From positions 1 to 64,000 of the forward strand of contig JAEZXR010000130.1 of assembly GCA_023419605.1 (NCBI GenBank): a DNA stretch of 64,000 nt, read 5' to 3'. The DNA is from Bacillota bacterium (GTDB lineage: Bacteria; Bacillota; Clostridia; Acetivibrionales; JAEZXR01). This document shows, in pieces, positions 41,365-50,036 of the stretch. Within the stretch, counting starts at the first letter, position 1. Each line of letters starts with the position of its first letter. The translations under genes and the position numbers were made by a program. Under the pieces are notes generated by a model. It had not been told where the DNA came from and searched no databases. It saw only the letters and a list, made by a program, of their open reading frames with translations.

Positions 41365-41379
41365 TTTGTGTTGCTAACT

Positions 41380-41408
41380 ATATTAGCAGGGTTGGGAAGA
41401 AGTGTCAA
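41380..41408 (-). promoter_or_regulatory. Promoter of the riboswitch operon
   Basis: On the minus strand TTGACA (41403-41408) and TAATAT (41380-41385) are separated by exactly 17 bases and lie 16 bases before the aptamer. Confidence 0.85.
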
Positions 41409-41525
41409 TAGGTAATTGTAAATTAAAACTATTTTAAGATATCTTGCATAACGGTTAAATAATTTAAGGTGGACAATATTGCTTGCCGAGAGCGGCGAAA
41501 GTTTTTTATCTATATAAATGTAAAT

Positions 41526-41633
41526 CGCGAAAATGGTTTTATAAGGAATGAACCGGATTTTCGCAATATAGAGTAAGGAAATACAAGTGCACAAAAGAAG
41601 GGGTGTGAGTACTTTTGTGCACTTGTATTTCGA
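41526..41633. repeat. Repeat copy 2, two hairpins, MITE-like
   Basis: Contains a hairpin GCGAAAAT...ATTTTCGC (41527-41564) and a perfect 20-bp inverted repeat (41578-41597 with 41612-41631). Most of its sequence recurs at 28010-28104, where it forms the end of the epimerase gene. No coding content. Confidence 0.75.
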
Positions 41634-41709
41634 TATGAAATTACAAACAAAATCAGACTTTTATCGTATATAATAGTAAAATCACACATAATATGGATAA
41701 AAAAATGAT

Positions 41710-41737
41710 TTGCATATTTATAACTTAGTTGTATAAT
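41710..41737 (+). promoter_or_regulatory. Promoter of the carbonic anhydrase gene
   Basis: TTGCAT (41710-41715), 16-base spacer, TATAAT (41732-41737), about 100 bases before the start codon. Confidence 0.55.
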
Positions 41738-41836
41738 GAGGAATAAACAGCGTTGAATCCGTTATAATGGGAGGAACGCAGAGAGGAGCTGTCTGCAAGA
41801 TTCCGGCAATATACCGGGCCGGCAGACAATAAATGG

Positions 41837-42379
41837 ATGGATAGACTGAAAAAAGTAACGAAGGAAGAGGAGATACCGGAGAAATATAAAAACACGCCCA
41901 TTGAGCAGCTTTTGAAATATCACAATCTAAACTGCCCCTTTGAAAAGTATTCAAAGGCGGAACTATTGGTGGGAATGTGCATGGACAACCGTAAGCAGCT
42001 GAATATCCCGGGGAATTTTGCCTATATTCTGCGGACGGGTGGAGGAAATCTACGATTTAGTGAGTTTAAAGTATCCTATGCCATTGCTGTGGGAGGGGTG
42101 CAATATATTGCTTTGATCGGCCATAATCAATGCGGGATGGTTAATTTAATGTCCAAAAAGGAAAGTTTCATTTATGGACTGGTTGAAAATGCCGGTTGGG
42201 ATGTAACCCAGGCAGAGTCTCACTTTATGAGTTTTGCTCCTATGTTTGAAATAGAAAATGAAGTTGAATTTTTGATTAGTGAAACAAAAAGATTGAGAGA
42301 AAGATATCCCAGAGTAGTGGTAGCTCCACTGTTTTACAGGGTGGAAGACAACTGTTTGTACTTAATTGATGAGAAATAG
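41837..42379 (+). CDS. Beta-carbonic anhydrase-family protein, 180 aa
   Basis: Zinc ligands of beta-carbonic anhydrase are in place: Cys48 in CMDNR, His96 and Cys99 in GHNQCGM, with Asp50 and Arg52 as the catalytic dyad. It interconverts CO2 and bicarbonate. The N-terminus (MDRLKKVTKEEEIPEKYKNT) matches the short clostridial subgroup. The start codon has only a weak ribosome binding site; the frame is open some 15 codons further upstream but without a usual start codon. A TATAAT promoter lies about 100 bases upstream. Single gene. Confidence 0.87.
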   Translation: MDRLKKVTKEEEIPEKYKNTPIEQLLKYHNLNCPFEKYSKAELLVGMCMDNRKQLNIPGNFAYILRTGGGNLRFSEFKVSYAIAVGGVQYIALIGHNQCGMVNLMSKKESFIYGLVENAGWDVTQAESHFMSFAPMFEIENEVEFLISETKRLRERYPRVVVAPLFYRVEDNCLYLIDEK

Positions 42380-42635
42380 CCCACACGGTAAATTGCGCAA
42401 CAGAGTCATGGAAGTAACATTGCGGTGACATTTGTACAATAATGCATAATTATGCAAATATATTTTAAAGGCGTCATTATTAAGGCGAAATGAGGAAGAG
42501 GGAGTGACTAGCGCAGGAATAGCAGTCTTTTATCCTAGCAGGTATTTCTAGAATTCCAAGGAGAACAGGGCTCTTGATAGAGTTTTAACCGGTAAGTAGG
42601 GAACCCTTGAGTTGTTAAAAGAAAGGAGCATAGCA

Positions 42636-43070
42636 ATGATTGTTAAACAGTATGGGGATGAAAACCTGAGTGACTTGACAGGCCTGATGAACCAATGGTC
42701 CGGTGAAGTGCAGTACCGGAGTGATGAAATAGAAAACTGTATAATACAAATGAGGGAGAAATCTGAAAATAAAATATTTATTGCGCAAAATGAGGAAGGA
42801 AAAGCTGTAGGCTATACGCTTACAGGAATCTGCTATTATCTTGGCGCAAGCCCGTTTATAGAAATCATACAGTTGCTGGTGGGTGAGGACTATCGCAGTC
42901 AGGGTGTGGGGGCGATGTTGGTAGAGCATGTTTGTACATATTATAAACAACAGGGAATTAGTGATATAAAGCTTCATTCAAGAGTAGAGCGGGAAAGAGC
43001 CCATAATTTCTATAGAGCGCATGGATTTAAAGAGTTTAAGCAGTCAAAATTTTTTGAAAAGGAATTATGA
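42636..43070 (+). CDS. GNAT-family N-acetyltransferase, 144 aa
   Basis: Compact GNAT with motif A 'IEIIQLLVGEDYRSQGVGAM' (Arg-Ser-Gln-Gly-Val-Gly, canonical Q/R-x-x-G-x-G/A) and motif B 'RERAHNFYRAHGFKEFKQSK'. This is similar to small aminoglycoside-type or amine acetyltransferases. The start at 42636 follows AAAGGAG; an earlier TTG has none. The gene is 41 bases before a small membrane-protein gene in the same direction, perhaps one transcript. Confidence 0.85.
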   Translation: MIVKQYGDENLSDLTGLMNQWSGEVQYRSDEIENCIIQMREKSENKIFIAQNEEGKAVGYTLTGICYYLGASPFIEIIQLLVGEDYRSQGVGAMLVEHVCTYYKQQGISDIKLHSRVERERAHNFYRAHGFKEFKQSKFFEKEL

Positions 43071-43111
43071 GGGGCTTTGGTTTTATAACGACAGCTTTAT
43101 AGGGAGGCAAA

Positions 43112-43537
43112 ATGCACAAGAGAGATTTCGTAAGGACAGGTTATGCAGTATTGTATCTTATAACAAGCATTATAAACTTTAGGATGGGCTTGAGCAATCC
43201 GGAAATGCTGCGAAGCCTATCGGAATATGCCTTGATTCCGCATATGGGAGATATATTGTCCGTATTGCCCACCTGGGTTTTCCAGGCAGGACTTTTTTTG
43301 TTCTCGGGCTATCAGGTTGTATTACTGCTGTTACTTCTTTCAAAAGGTATTTTTGTTCAATTGGGCATGCTTGGAGGCGTGCTGTTTCATTTGGCCATTC
43401 TCCCTTTTGGATGGTTTAACCTGCCCAACATCCTTTTGATGGCTCCCTTGCTATTTCTGGTGGATAGGGATTATGATGCTTCCATACCAGGCCTGCTGTT
43501 TTTCAAATTTAAAAGCGGAAAGAAAACAGAAGCTTAA
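43112..43537 (+). CDS. Small membrane protein, four segments, 141 aa
   Basis: Four hydrophobic segments (about residues 8-25, 48-66, 68-88, 95-125) with short loops, a layout like DoxX-type proteins but without a motif I could assign with confidence. The sequence includes 'LGGVLFHLAILPFGWFNLPN', where the central His and Pro may matter. The ATG follows GGGAGG. It is behind the GNAT gene. Function unknown. Confidence 0.65.
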   Translation: MHKRDFVRTGYAVLYLITSIINFRMGLSNPEMLRSLSEYALIPHMGDILSVLPTWVFQAGLFLFSGYQVVLLLLLLSKGIFVQLGMLGGVLFHLAILPFGWFNLPNILLMAPLLFLVDRDYDASIPGLLFFKFKSGKKTEA

Positions 43538-43692
43538 AAGCTAGCTCTTCTTGGTTCGGGAGTCGAATCGTTGCCTGTTTTTTTGTTTCTTTGCTATTTA
43601 TCGACCTGCGAGGTATAGATCAATTCCGGTTACAGATAATAAAGACAGTAAAATTAGTAGAGTGAATACATAATGAACCGGGAGGTGTCTTT

Positions 43693-44745
43693 TTGCAGGC
43701 GACAGTCATATTGGGAGCGGGGTTTTCCAGAAACTCAGGGATTCCCGTACAGTCACAGATTCCTGAGCGGGTGCTGAATTATAAGGCGGAAAATGAGTTT
43801 GAAATGGCCGTATCATCCGTGTTAAAACAATTTGTAAGGGATGTTTTCGGATACGACGGCGGACAGAATTATCCCTCGTTGGATGATATGTTTACATGCA
43901 TCGATATATCGACAAACTCAGGCCATCACCTGGGGTTTGGCTATACATCGATGCATCTTCGCGCCATACGGAGGCTTTTGGTATACAGGGTTTTTTCACT
44001 TTTGGAGGAGATGTATAAAAGTGATAAAGAGGTAGAGAAGTTGATAAAGACTCTTTTTGATGTATATAACCAGGTGAATTTTGTACTTTTGAATTGGGAT
44101 ACTGTCCTGGAGAGGTACCTGGAATCCTTGTTTCCCGGTATCGAAATCGATTATTATAACAATGGTATACCGTGGCAAGAGCGGTCTTCCGATGGAACTT
44201 TAAAAACGAAGATTTTTAAAATCCATGGGTCCAGCAACTGGCTGTATTGTGATAATTGCAGATGCCTTTTCTACGATATGGAGCATCAGGTGCCTTTAAT
44301 TAAAAAAGCAGGTTTTCAGTCCTTTGATTTTGAATTGTTCCCGCAGTTGAAATGCGGGACAAGTTACCATAAAGAAAAGGAATTGTGCAAATTCTGTGAA
44401 AACGCTGTCTCTTCCCATATAGCAACCTTTAGCTTTCGGAAGTCTTTCCGGGCAAATTCCTTTGCCAATGTCTGGAGTGGAGCCGAACAGTCACTGACAG
44501 AATCGAATCAGTGGATATTTATCGGCTATTCGCTGCCGGATGCCGACTACGAGTTCAAACATCTTCTGAAGATATCACAGATGAAATTCAAGCATATGGA
44601 AAGTAAGGAACGAAGGATCGATGTAGTATTGTTAAATGCAGAGAAAACGATTCGAAAGTACCGGAACTTCTTTGGTGAGAATCTCGCATATATTTGCAAC
44701 GAAGGAGTGGAAAATTACACGAGGCACTTGCAGAAATTGCTTTAG
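43693..44745 (+). CDS. SIR2-like domain protein, 350 aa
   Basis: NAD-binding SIR2-like fold: N-terminal ILGAGFSRNSGIP (Gly-Ala-Gly-Phe-Ser, residues about 6-18), 'VNFVLLNWDTVLERYLESLF' with the conserved Asn-Trp-Asp, 'KIFKIHGSSNWLYCDNC' with the catalytic-type His, a Cys group (CDNCRC, later CGTSYHK and CKFC) that may bind zinc, and 'WIFIGYSLPDADYEFKHLLK' near the end. Members act as deacylases or, in many phage-defence systems, as NADases. It starts at a TTG six bases after GGAGGTG. No partner effector or sensor gene is adjacent, so either role is possible. Confidence 0.82.
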   Translation: MQATVILGAGFSRNSGIPVQSQIPERVLNYKAENEFEMAVSSVLKQFVRDVFGYDGGQNYPSLDDMFTCIDISTNSGHHLGFGYTSMHLRAIRRLLVYRVFSLLEEMYKSDKEVEKLIKTLFDVYNQVNFVLLNWDTVLERYLESLFPGIEIDYYNNGIPWQERSSDGTLKTKIFKIHGSSNWLYCDNCRCLFYDMEHQVPLIKKAGFQSFDFELFPQLKCGTSYHKEKELCKFCENAVSSHIATFSFRKSFRANSFANVWSGAEQSLTESNQWIFIGYSLPDADYEFKHLLKISQMKFKHMESKERRIDVVLLNAEKTIRKYRNFFGENLAYICNEGVENYTRHLQKLL

Positions 44746-44934
44746 TTGATTATTATAATTAGGAGCAGGTGGAAAATCGTTATACGACTAAATTCTGCAT
44801 ATGCTTTGGTGGGGAGGACGCTTTATTTCATGACTAAAACTGCCAACGGACAGGATGTGCCGCCTATTACTTCCTTAAATATGGATATCAAAGGAATAAA
44901 CAGTATAGCTGAGAGAAAAGAGAGGGATTAGTAC

Positions 44935-45534
44935 TTGATAGTTAAAAATGCTAGATATGAATTGACGGCTGTAAAGCCGGAGCAGTATCCGGAACACAGC
45001 TTGCCGGAGATTGCTTTTGTAGGCAGATCCAATGTAGGGAAATCCTCTATAATCAATGCACTGACAAACAGAAAGAATCTTGCCAAAACCGGAGCAACGC
45101 CAGGGAAAACGAGGACAATCAATTTTTTCAATATTGACGATAAGCTTTATTTTGTCGACCTCCCTGGCTATGGATATGCCAATGTTTCCAAAAGTGAAAA
45201 AAGCTCCTGGGGTGCTCTGGCAGATACATATCTCACTACAAGAGAGAATTTAAGGTTGATTATTATGCTGGTGGATATACGCCATAGCCCGTCAGAAGAT
45301 GACAAGGTCATGTACCAATGGTTGAAGGAGAGTGACTTCCCGCATATTGTTGTGGCTTCCAAGGCGGATAAGATAACGCGGTCGCAGGTGAAGCCCCGTC
45401 AGCAGGAGATTCGGAAAACCCTTGGCATGGAGGAGAATATCAAGCTTTTGTCTTTTTCGTCCATGGACAAACAGGGCGTGAAGGAAGTTTGGGATGCTAT
45501 CGAATCCGGTATCCTGTCTGAGGTACAAGAGTAA
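44935..45534 (+). CDS. engB: Ribosome biogenesis GTPase EngB/YsxC, 199 aa
   Basis: All GTPase motifs present: G1 GRSNVGKSS (about residue 30), G2 region 'TPGKTRTINFFNID', G3 DLPGYG, G4 ASKADK, and G5-like SFSSMDKQG. The family assists 50S subunit assembly and is essential in many bacteria. In Firmicutes it often follows lon; here it does not. The start is a TTG at 44935 with AGAGAGGG upstream. A hairpin after the stop (45559-45583) ends the transcript. Confidence 0.95.
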   Translation: MIVKNARYELTAVKPEQYPEHSLPEIAFVGRSNVGKSSIINALTNRKNLAKTGATPGKTRTINFFNIDDKLYFVDLPGYGYANVSKSEKSSWGALADTYLTTRENLRLIIMLVDIRHSPSEDDKVMYQWLKESDFPHIVVASKADKITRSQVKPRQQEIRKTLGMEENIKLLSFSSMDKQGVKEVWDAIESGILSEVQE

Positions 45535-45558
45535 ATAAGGGATCTGGCTGGTAAAGAA

Positions 45559-45586
45559 AAAGAGACAGGATTCCTGTCTCTTTGCC
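45559..45586. terminator. Terminator between converging engB and coiled-coil gene
   Basis: AAAGAGACAGGA (45559-45570) is complementary to TCCTGTCTCTTT (45572-45583), A-rich before and T-rich after, usable from both sides. Confidence 0.75.
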
Positions 45587-45596
45587 TTTATATGGG

Positions 45597-46370
45597 TTAT
45601 GCAGTGCCACTTAATTTTTCACCGAGTTTGTTTTTGATTTCCACCAGCTTGGTCAGGTTGGAATTAATGCTTTTCTGCAGGTCAGTCATTTGATCCAGAA
45701 GGCTGCCAACCTTAGTATAATCCTTTGCCTCATAAGCACTTTTGAGTTCCTGACCATAGCTTTTCACGGTTTCCTGCTGTGATTTCAGATTATCCTTTAC
45801 GGCACTTTGCTCGTCCCGCAGGGGTTGGAACTCAGCTTTTAGTGTTTGGGCCTTTTGTTTTAGTTTGTTGATGGCGGCCAATTCATTTTGGAGTTCTTCC
45901 TTCGTCTTTTCTTTTTCTGCCTTATTGGCATTAATCTGTTGTTCCAGCTCGGCGATCTGGTCCATAACCGTATTTACTTTCGCCTTGTCGTTTTCCTTAA
46001 TTCCTTGCTTTAAATCGGTGTTCAGCTGTTTTAACTGTCCCAGAAGCTTTTTGTTTGCCTCGGTGACAGTTGTACGAGTTTCTTTTAAGGCTGCATAGTC
46101 TGCTTTTGCTTTCCCGTTGAACAGCTCCTTAAGACGACCTGCGATCTGAGCCTTATCTGTTTTTAATTGGCACTGCAAAGACTTGCTGTTTGCCTGTAGC
46201 TCCTTGAGGGCAGCTTTCTTATCCCTTACCTCCTGAGGGACTTCTGCTTTGCGGCTGAGTACCTTACTCTCCGTTGACGTGCCTGTGGGGGTAGCGCCCT
46301 CTGCAAAGGCAAAGGTGAAAACGGAGCCTGTTACAACAAGAGACAAGACTACCGATAAAAGTTTTTTCAT
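45597..46370 (-). CDS. Secreted coiled-coil protein, 257 aa
   Basis: Signal peptide 'MKKLLSVVLSLVVTGSVFTF' with a likely cleavage after AFA (about residue 23), then a nearly continuous charged helix rich in Lys, Glu, Gln and Ala (residues 40-250). The heptad-like patterns 'IAELEQQINANKAEKEKTKE' and 'LGQLKQLNTDLKQGIKENDK' are typical of coiled coils. No catalytic domain. Clostridial relatives are of unknown function, perhaps envelope structural. It diverges from the OmpR-HK pair, with the start preceded by AAGGGTG, so that pair might control it. Confidence 0.75.
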   Translation of the reverse strand: MKKLLSVVLSLVVTGSVFTFAFAEGATPTGTSTESKVLSRKAEVPQEVRDKKAALKELQANSKSLQCQLKTDKAQIAGRLKELFNGKAKADYAALKETRTTVTEANKKLLGQLKQLNTDLKQGIKENDKAKVNTVMDQIAELEQQINANKAEKEKTKEELQNELAAINKLKQKAQTLKAEFQPLRDEQSAVKDNLKSQQETVKSYGQELKSAYEAKDYTKVGSLLDQMTDLQKSINSNLTKLVEIKNKLGEKLSGTA

Positions 46371-46608
46371 ATTGAATCACCCTTTCTATTTGTAATACCT
46401 GCTATATGTAGTATACTCAATGTATCTGGAATAGAAATATTTAAAATGTATAAAAAGTGTGAAAAACAAAGGTTGGCTGAGAAATTTAAAGGGAAAATCC
46501 AAGTTTTGTTGAATATGTATAAAGTGGGCTATGCCTATAACCCCCTGAGAGGGGAGTGCAAATTTTTAAAATATAATATCTGTATATAAGTAAAAAGGAT
46601 GACCGAAC

Positions 46609-47304
46609 ATGAGAAATAGATTGATCTATGTAGTGGATGACGAAGAGAGAATTCGTGGACTGATTAAAACATACCTGGTAAAGGAAGGCTATGATGTTGA
46701 AGTTTTCAGTGATGGAGCTTCCGCTTTCCAGGCTTTTATGACGAAACAGGCGGATATGCTCATTATTGATATTATGATGCCGGGGATGGATGGCTACAGC
46801 CTTTGCAGGGAAGTGCGGAAAAACAGTGATGTACCTATTATCATGGTTTCCGCCAAAGACGATGAAATTGACCGGATACTGGGTTTGGAACTGGGAAGTG
46901 ATGATTATATTTCAAAACCCTTCAGCCCAAGGGAACTGGTGGCCAGGGTGAAGACCATATTCCGAAGAATAAAGGGTGAAGAGCCTGTTATGGTTGAAGC
47001 TGTTAGAAATCAATTGAAATGCCAGGACATTATTGTACTTCCGGATGAGAGGCGGATTGTCAAGGATGAAAAGGATATTGACTTTACTGCAAAGGAATAT
47101 GATTTTGTTTTTTACCTTATAAAAAACAGAAACAAGGTTTTCACCCGGGAACAGCTGATTAACAGTATCTGGGGATACGACTATATTGGAGATACACGAG
47201 CCATTGATGATCTTGTGAAAAGAGTGCGCAAAAAATTGGTCCAGGTTGACTCGAAACTGGAGATCATTACTGTCTGGGGCTATGGGTACAAGGTCGCAGA
47301 GTAG
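46609..47304 (+). CDS. OmpR-family response regulator, 231 aa
   Basis: Receiver domain (residues 1-120) with acidic pocket VDDEE and phosphoacceptor Asp in 'LIIDIMMPGMDGYS', Lys in ISKPFSPREL; then OmpR winged helix (about 130-230) with 'LPDERRIVKDEKDIDFTAKE', 'TREQLINSIWGYDYIGDTRA', 'VRKKL' and terminal 'ITVWGYGYKV'. It binds DNA as a dimer once phosphorylated by the histidine kinase encoded 12 bases downstream. Targets unknown; the divergent coiled-coil gene is a candidate. Confidence 0.95.
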   Translation: MRNRLIYVVDDEERIRGLIKTYLVKEGYDVEVFSDGASAFQAFMTKQADMLIIDIMMPGMDGYSLCREVRKNSDVPIIMVSAKDDEIDRILGLELGSDDYISKPFSPRELVARVKTIFRRIKGEEPVMVEAVRNQLKCQDIIVLPDERRIVKDEKDIDFTAKEYDFVFYLIKNRNKVFTREQLINSIWGYDYIGDTRAIDDLVKRVRKKLVQVDSKLEIITVWGYGYKVAE

Positions 47305-47316
47305 AGGAGCGCAGCC

Positions 47317-48744
47317 ATGAAAACAACAATTACCAGAAGAATTATCCTTTCTTATCTTCTGCTTATTTTTATTTCCCTTTCATTTATTGCTGCTTTTTTT
47401 ACACTTGCAGCAAGAGGGTATGTAGAAAGACAGGTTCAAAATAACCTGGAGAAAGCAGCTGAACCTATACGAAAGGTATTGAAGGAGAATTTGAATGAGC
47501 TGAAAAAGGAATCCACAGGTGACGGGACTGCCGTAGAGAGTAACAAAGCACTGCAAAGCATTCGGGACATAATAAAGAGAAGCCTTGTTATTCAGGGGAC
47601 TTCCTATGCGATAATAGGAAAGGATCAAAAAATACTTTACCCGAGCTCCAAGAGTACCGAGGAATATGAAAAGCTGAAAAATCAGATTTTACCGGCCATC
47701 GGGGATAAGGCGGGAAAGCTGAAGGAGAATCGGGTAAAGTTCAGTATAGAAAATGTAGAGTACGTGGCCGTAATCCTTCCGATTCCAACAAAAGCGGACA
47801 GTCCGCTGAATTATGGAGGCTGGGTAATTCTTTACACTGCTATTGAACAGGTAAATAAACTGGGAGAGGGTGTTATGGCGATTCTGGTGGGAGCACTTGT
47901 GTTTACCGGTGTAATGGCTGTAATAATAGGCGTTGTTATCGCCAGATCCATTGCAAGTCCTATTATCAAGCTCAGGAAAAGAGCCGAGCTTTTGTCGCAG
48001 AGAGATTTTGACACCAAGGTAGAAATAAAAACAGGAGATGAGATTGAGGAATTGGCATATACCTTTAATCGAGTGGCGGCAGAACTAAAGGAATACGACA
48101 TGGGACAGAAAAAGTTCCTTCAGAATGCTTCTCACGAGCTTAAGACACCGCTAATGTCCATTCAGGGATATGCGGAGGGCCTCAAGGACGGCGTATTTGA
48201 TGACAAGGAACAAGCTTTGGATGTAATCATCGAAGAAAGCAACCGACTCAAGAAGATCGTGGAGGAGTTGATTTTTCTTTCCAAACTGGAAACCATGGAG
48301 GGGTATTATAATTTTCAACCGGAAAGCATGAATGAAATCATCGAAAAGAGTGTCGAAAAGGTTGCCAGCATTGCCATGAAAAAATGTATTACCATTAGCC
48401 CTATGCTCTACAGAGATGCCACTATCAGCATCGACAGGGATAAGTTTACCCAGGCTTTGATAAATATTCTGGGGAATTGCCTGCAGTATGCGGAAAGTGA
48501 AGTCTGTATTGTTACGGCAAATGATGGCAGAACTTTTGAAATTCGAATTTTTGATAATGGAGAAGGCTTTGATGAAAAGGATATGAGCAATATATTTGAA
48601 CGCTTCTACAAGGGGAAGAAAGGAAATACGGGGCTGGGGCTGGCCATTACCAAAGTCATCATAGAAAAGCACAGTGGATCCATTAAGGCATTTAACCGTC
48701 CCAAAGGGGGCGCTGAATTCATAGTTACATTGCCAATCAAGTAA
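47317..48744 (+). CDS. Membrane sensor histidine kinase, 475 aa
   Basis: Two membrane segments (about residues 8-30 and 185-208) flank an outside domain of about 155 residues that may be a Cache-like sensor; then HAMP (about 208-262), HisKA with 'QNASHELKTPLMSIQGYAEG' (phosphorylated His), and ATPase with 'NILGNCLQYAESE', 'DNGEGFDEKDMSNIFERFYK' and GLGLAITK. It is cotranscribed with the OmpR regulator. The signal is unknown. A terminator follows at 48794-48838. Confidence 0.95.
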   Translation: MKTTITRRIILSYLLLIFISLSFIAAFFTLAARGYVERQVQNNLEKAAEPIRKVLKENLNELKKESTGDGTAVESNKALQSIRDIIKRSLVIQGTSYAIIGKDQKILYPSSKSTEEYEKLKNQILPAIGDKAGKLKENRVKFSIENVEYVAVILPIPTKADSPLNYGGWVILYTAIEQVNKLGEGVMAILVGALVFTGVMAVIIGVVIARSIASPIIKLRKRAELLSQRDFDTKVEIKTGDEIEELAYTFNRVAAELKEYDMGQKKFLQNASHELKTPLMSIQGYAEGLKDGVFDDKEQALDVIIEESNRLKKIVEELIFLSKLETMEGYYNFQPESMNEIIEKSVEKVASIAMKKCITISPMLYRDATISIDRDKFTQALINILGNCLQYAESEVCIVTANDGRTFEIRIFDNGEGFDEKDMSNIFERFYKGKKGNTGLGLAITKVIIEKHSGSIKAFNRPKGGAEFIVTLPIK

Positions 48745-48793
48745 GATGCCAAAAATGAAAAATTCATAGGATAAACTGTAACAGCATAAGGAA

Positions 48794-48840
48794 AAAGGGA
48801 TATAATGATAGCTTCTTCTGCCAGCATTATATCCCTTTAT
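48794..48840. terminator. Terminator between histidine kinase and aldo-keto reductase genes
   Basis: Perfect 14-bp arms AAAGGGATATAATG (48794-48807) and its complement (48825-48838), A-rich before and T-rich after. Confidence 0.8.
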
Positions 48841-48863
48841 ATATTTACGAATTTCCGGTTGGA

Positions 48864-49856
48864 TTAGTCTTTAAGGATTTCTTCAATGGCCGCCAGTTCT
48901 TCCGGACTGAAGTCGACATGCTCCAGAGATGCTACACAGTCGTCGATCTGGCTTGGTTTGCTGGCGCCAATCAGTACAGAGGTTACCCGGTTGCCGCGCA
49001 ATACCCATGCAATAGCCATCTGGGATAGCTTCTGTCCGCGCTGCAGGGCGAGTTCGTTTAACTTTTTGACCTTTGCAATCTTCTCTTCTGTGATCTGCTC
49101 CGGTTTTAAGAATACACTTTGGCTTGCAGCACGAGAATCCTGTGGAATTCCATTCAGGTATTTGTCGGTTAATACTCCACCGGCCAGACAAGAGTATGCG
49201 ATGCAGCCAACACCTCCTTCTTCCAAAACATCAAGCAATCCGTCTTCCACCCAGCGGCTGAACATGGAGTAATTCGGCTGATGAATCAAGCAGGGAGTGC
49301 CCATGGACTTAAGCATTTCAATGGCTTTTTTCGCTGGCTCCGCTCTGTAGTTGGAGATACCTACATAAAGAGCCTTTCCTTGGCGGACAATCAAATCCAG
49401 TGCTGCCATGGTTTCCTCCAGTGGAGTTTCCGGGTCAGGACGGTGATGGTAGAAAATATCTACATAGTCAAGCCCCATGCGCTTTAAGCTCTGATCCAGA
49501 CTGGATACCAAGTTTTTCTTTGAGCCCCATTCTCCATAAGGTCCCGGCCACATACGGTAACCTGCTTTGGTCGAGATGATCATTTCATCCCTGTAGTCCT
49601 TAAAATCCGCCTTTAGAATTCTTCCGAAGTTCTCTTCCGCGGATCCCGGCGGTGGTCCGTAATTGTTTGCGAGGTCAAAATGCGTGATTCCCAGGTCAAA
49701 GGCACGCCGGACCATCGCACGGCTGTTATCATACAGAGTAACGTCGCCAAAATTATGCCAGAGGCCCAGAGATATTGCAGAAAGCTTCACACCGCTTTTT
49801 CCGCATCGGTTATACTTCATTTTATCATACCTGTTATCGCTTGCCAGATAAGCCAT
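48864..49856 (-). CDS. Aldo/keto reductase, L-glyceraldehyde-3-phosphate reductase (YghZ)-like, 330 aa
   Basis: TIM-barrel aldo/keto reductase: 'FDLGITHFDLANNYGPPPGS' with catalytic Asp and Tyr, 'MIISTKAGYRMWPGPYGEWG' with catalytic Lys, 'LDYVDIFYHHRPDPETPLEE' with His, and the cofactor end 'VTSVLIGASKPSQIDDCVAS'. 'NNYGPPPGSAEENFGRIL' and 'KAGYRMWPGPYG' typify the YghZ group (NADPH-dependent). The ATG has AGGAGG upstream. It is divergent from the AraC gene interrupted by the transposon, and the shared gap contains a block like those before melA and galT, so it was probably that regulator's target. Confidence 0.9.
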   Translation of the reverse strand: MAYLASDNRYDKMKYNRCGKSGVKLSAISLGLWHNFGDVTLYDNSRAMVRRAFDLGITHFDLANNYGPPPGSAEENFGRILKADFKDYRDEMIISTKAGYRMWPGPYGEWGSKKNLVSSLDQSLKRMGLDYVDIFYHHRPDPETPLEETMAALDLIVRQGKALYVGISNYRAEPAKKAIEMLKSMGTPCLIHQPNYSMFSRWVEDGLLDVLEEGGVGCIAYSCLAGGVLTDKYLNGIPQDSRAASQSVFLKPEQITEEKIAKVKKLNELALQRGQKLSQMAIAWVLRGNRVTSVLIGASKPSQIDDCVASLEHVDFSPEELAAIEEILKD

Positions 49857-49956
49857 ATTTATTACCTCCTGTTGTGTTTTTTTCAGGAATACCGTATAAA
49901 TTTCATGTAAGCTTGCTTACTTTCATTCCTGCATACATTTTACCACAGCGAAGCTA

Positions 49957-49995
49957 AAATAAACATTTCATTACGTGCTATAAACATGGTATAAT
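49957..49995. promoter_or_regulatory. Divergent AraC-type control region, block C
   Basis: On the minus strand this reads ATTATACCAT..TTT and ends near TTTATTTT, similar in layout to the 39-bp blocks at 53798-53836 and 57634-57672. TATAAT (49990-49995) would serve the interrupted AraC gene; the other side faces the aldo/keto reductase gene. Confidence 0.45.
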
Positions 49996-50036
49996 GTCAC
50001 TTGTATAGATACGAATCTGAATGCAGGAGGTCTCCC

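Noticed and set aside
44746..44931. Possible 33-61 codon gene just before engB
   Set aside because: Start codon and ribosome binding site are unconvincing and the sequence matches nothing I know; it could be a relic.
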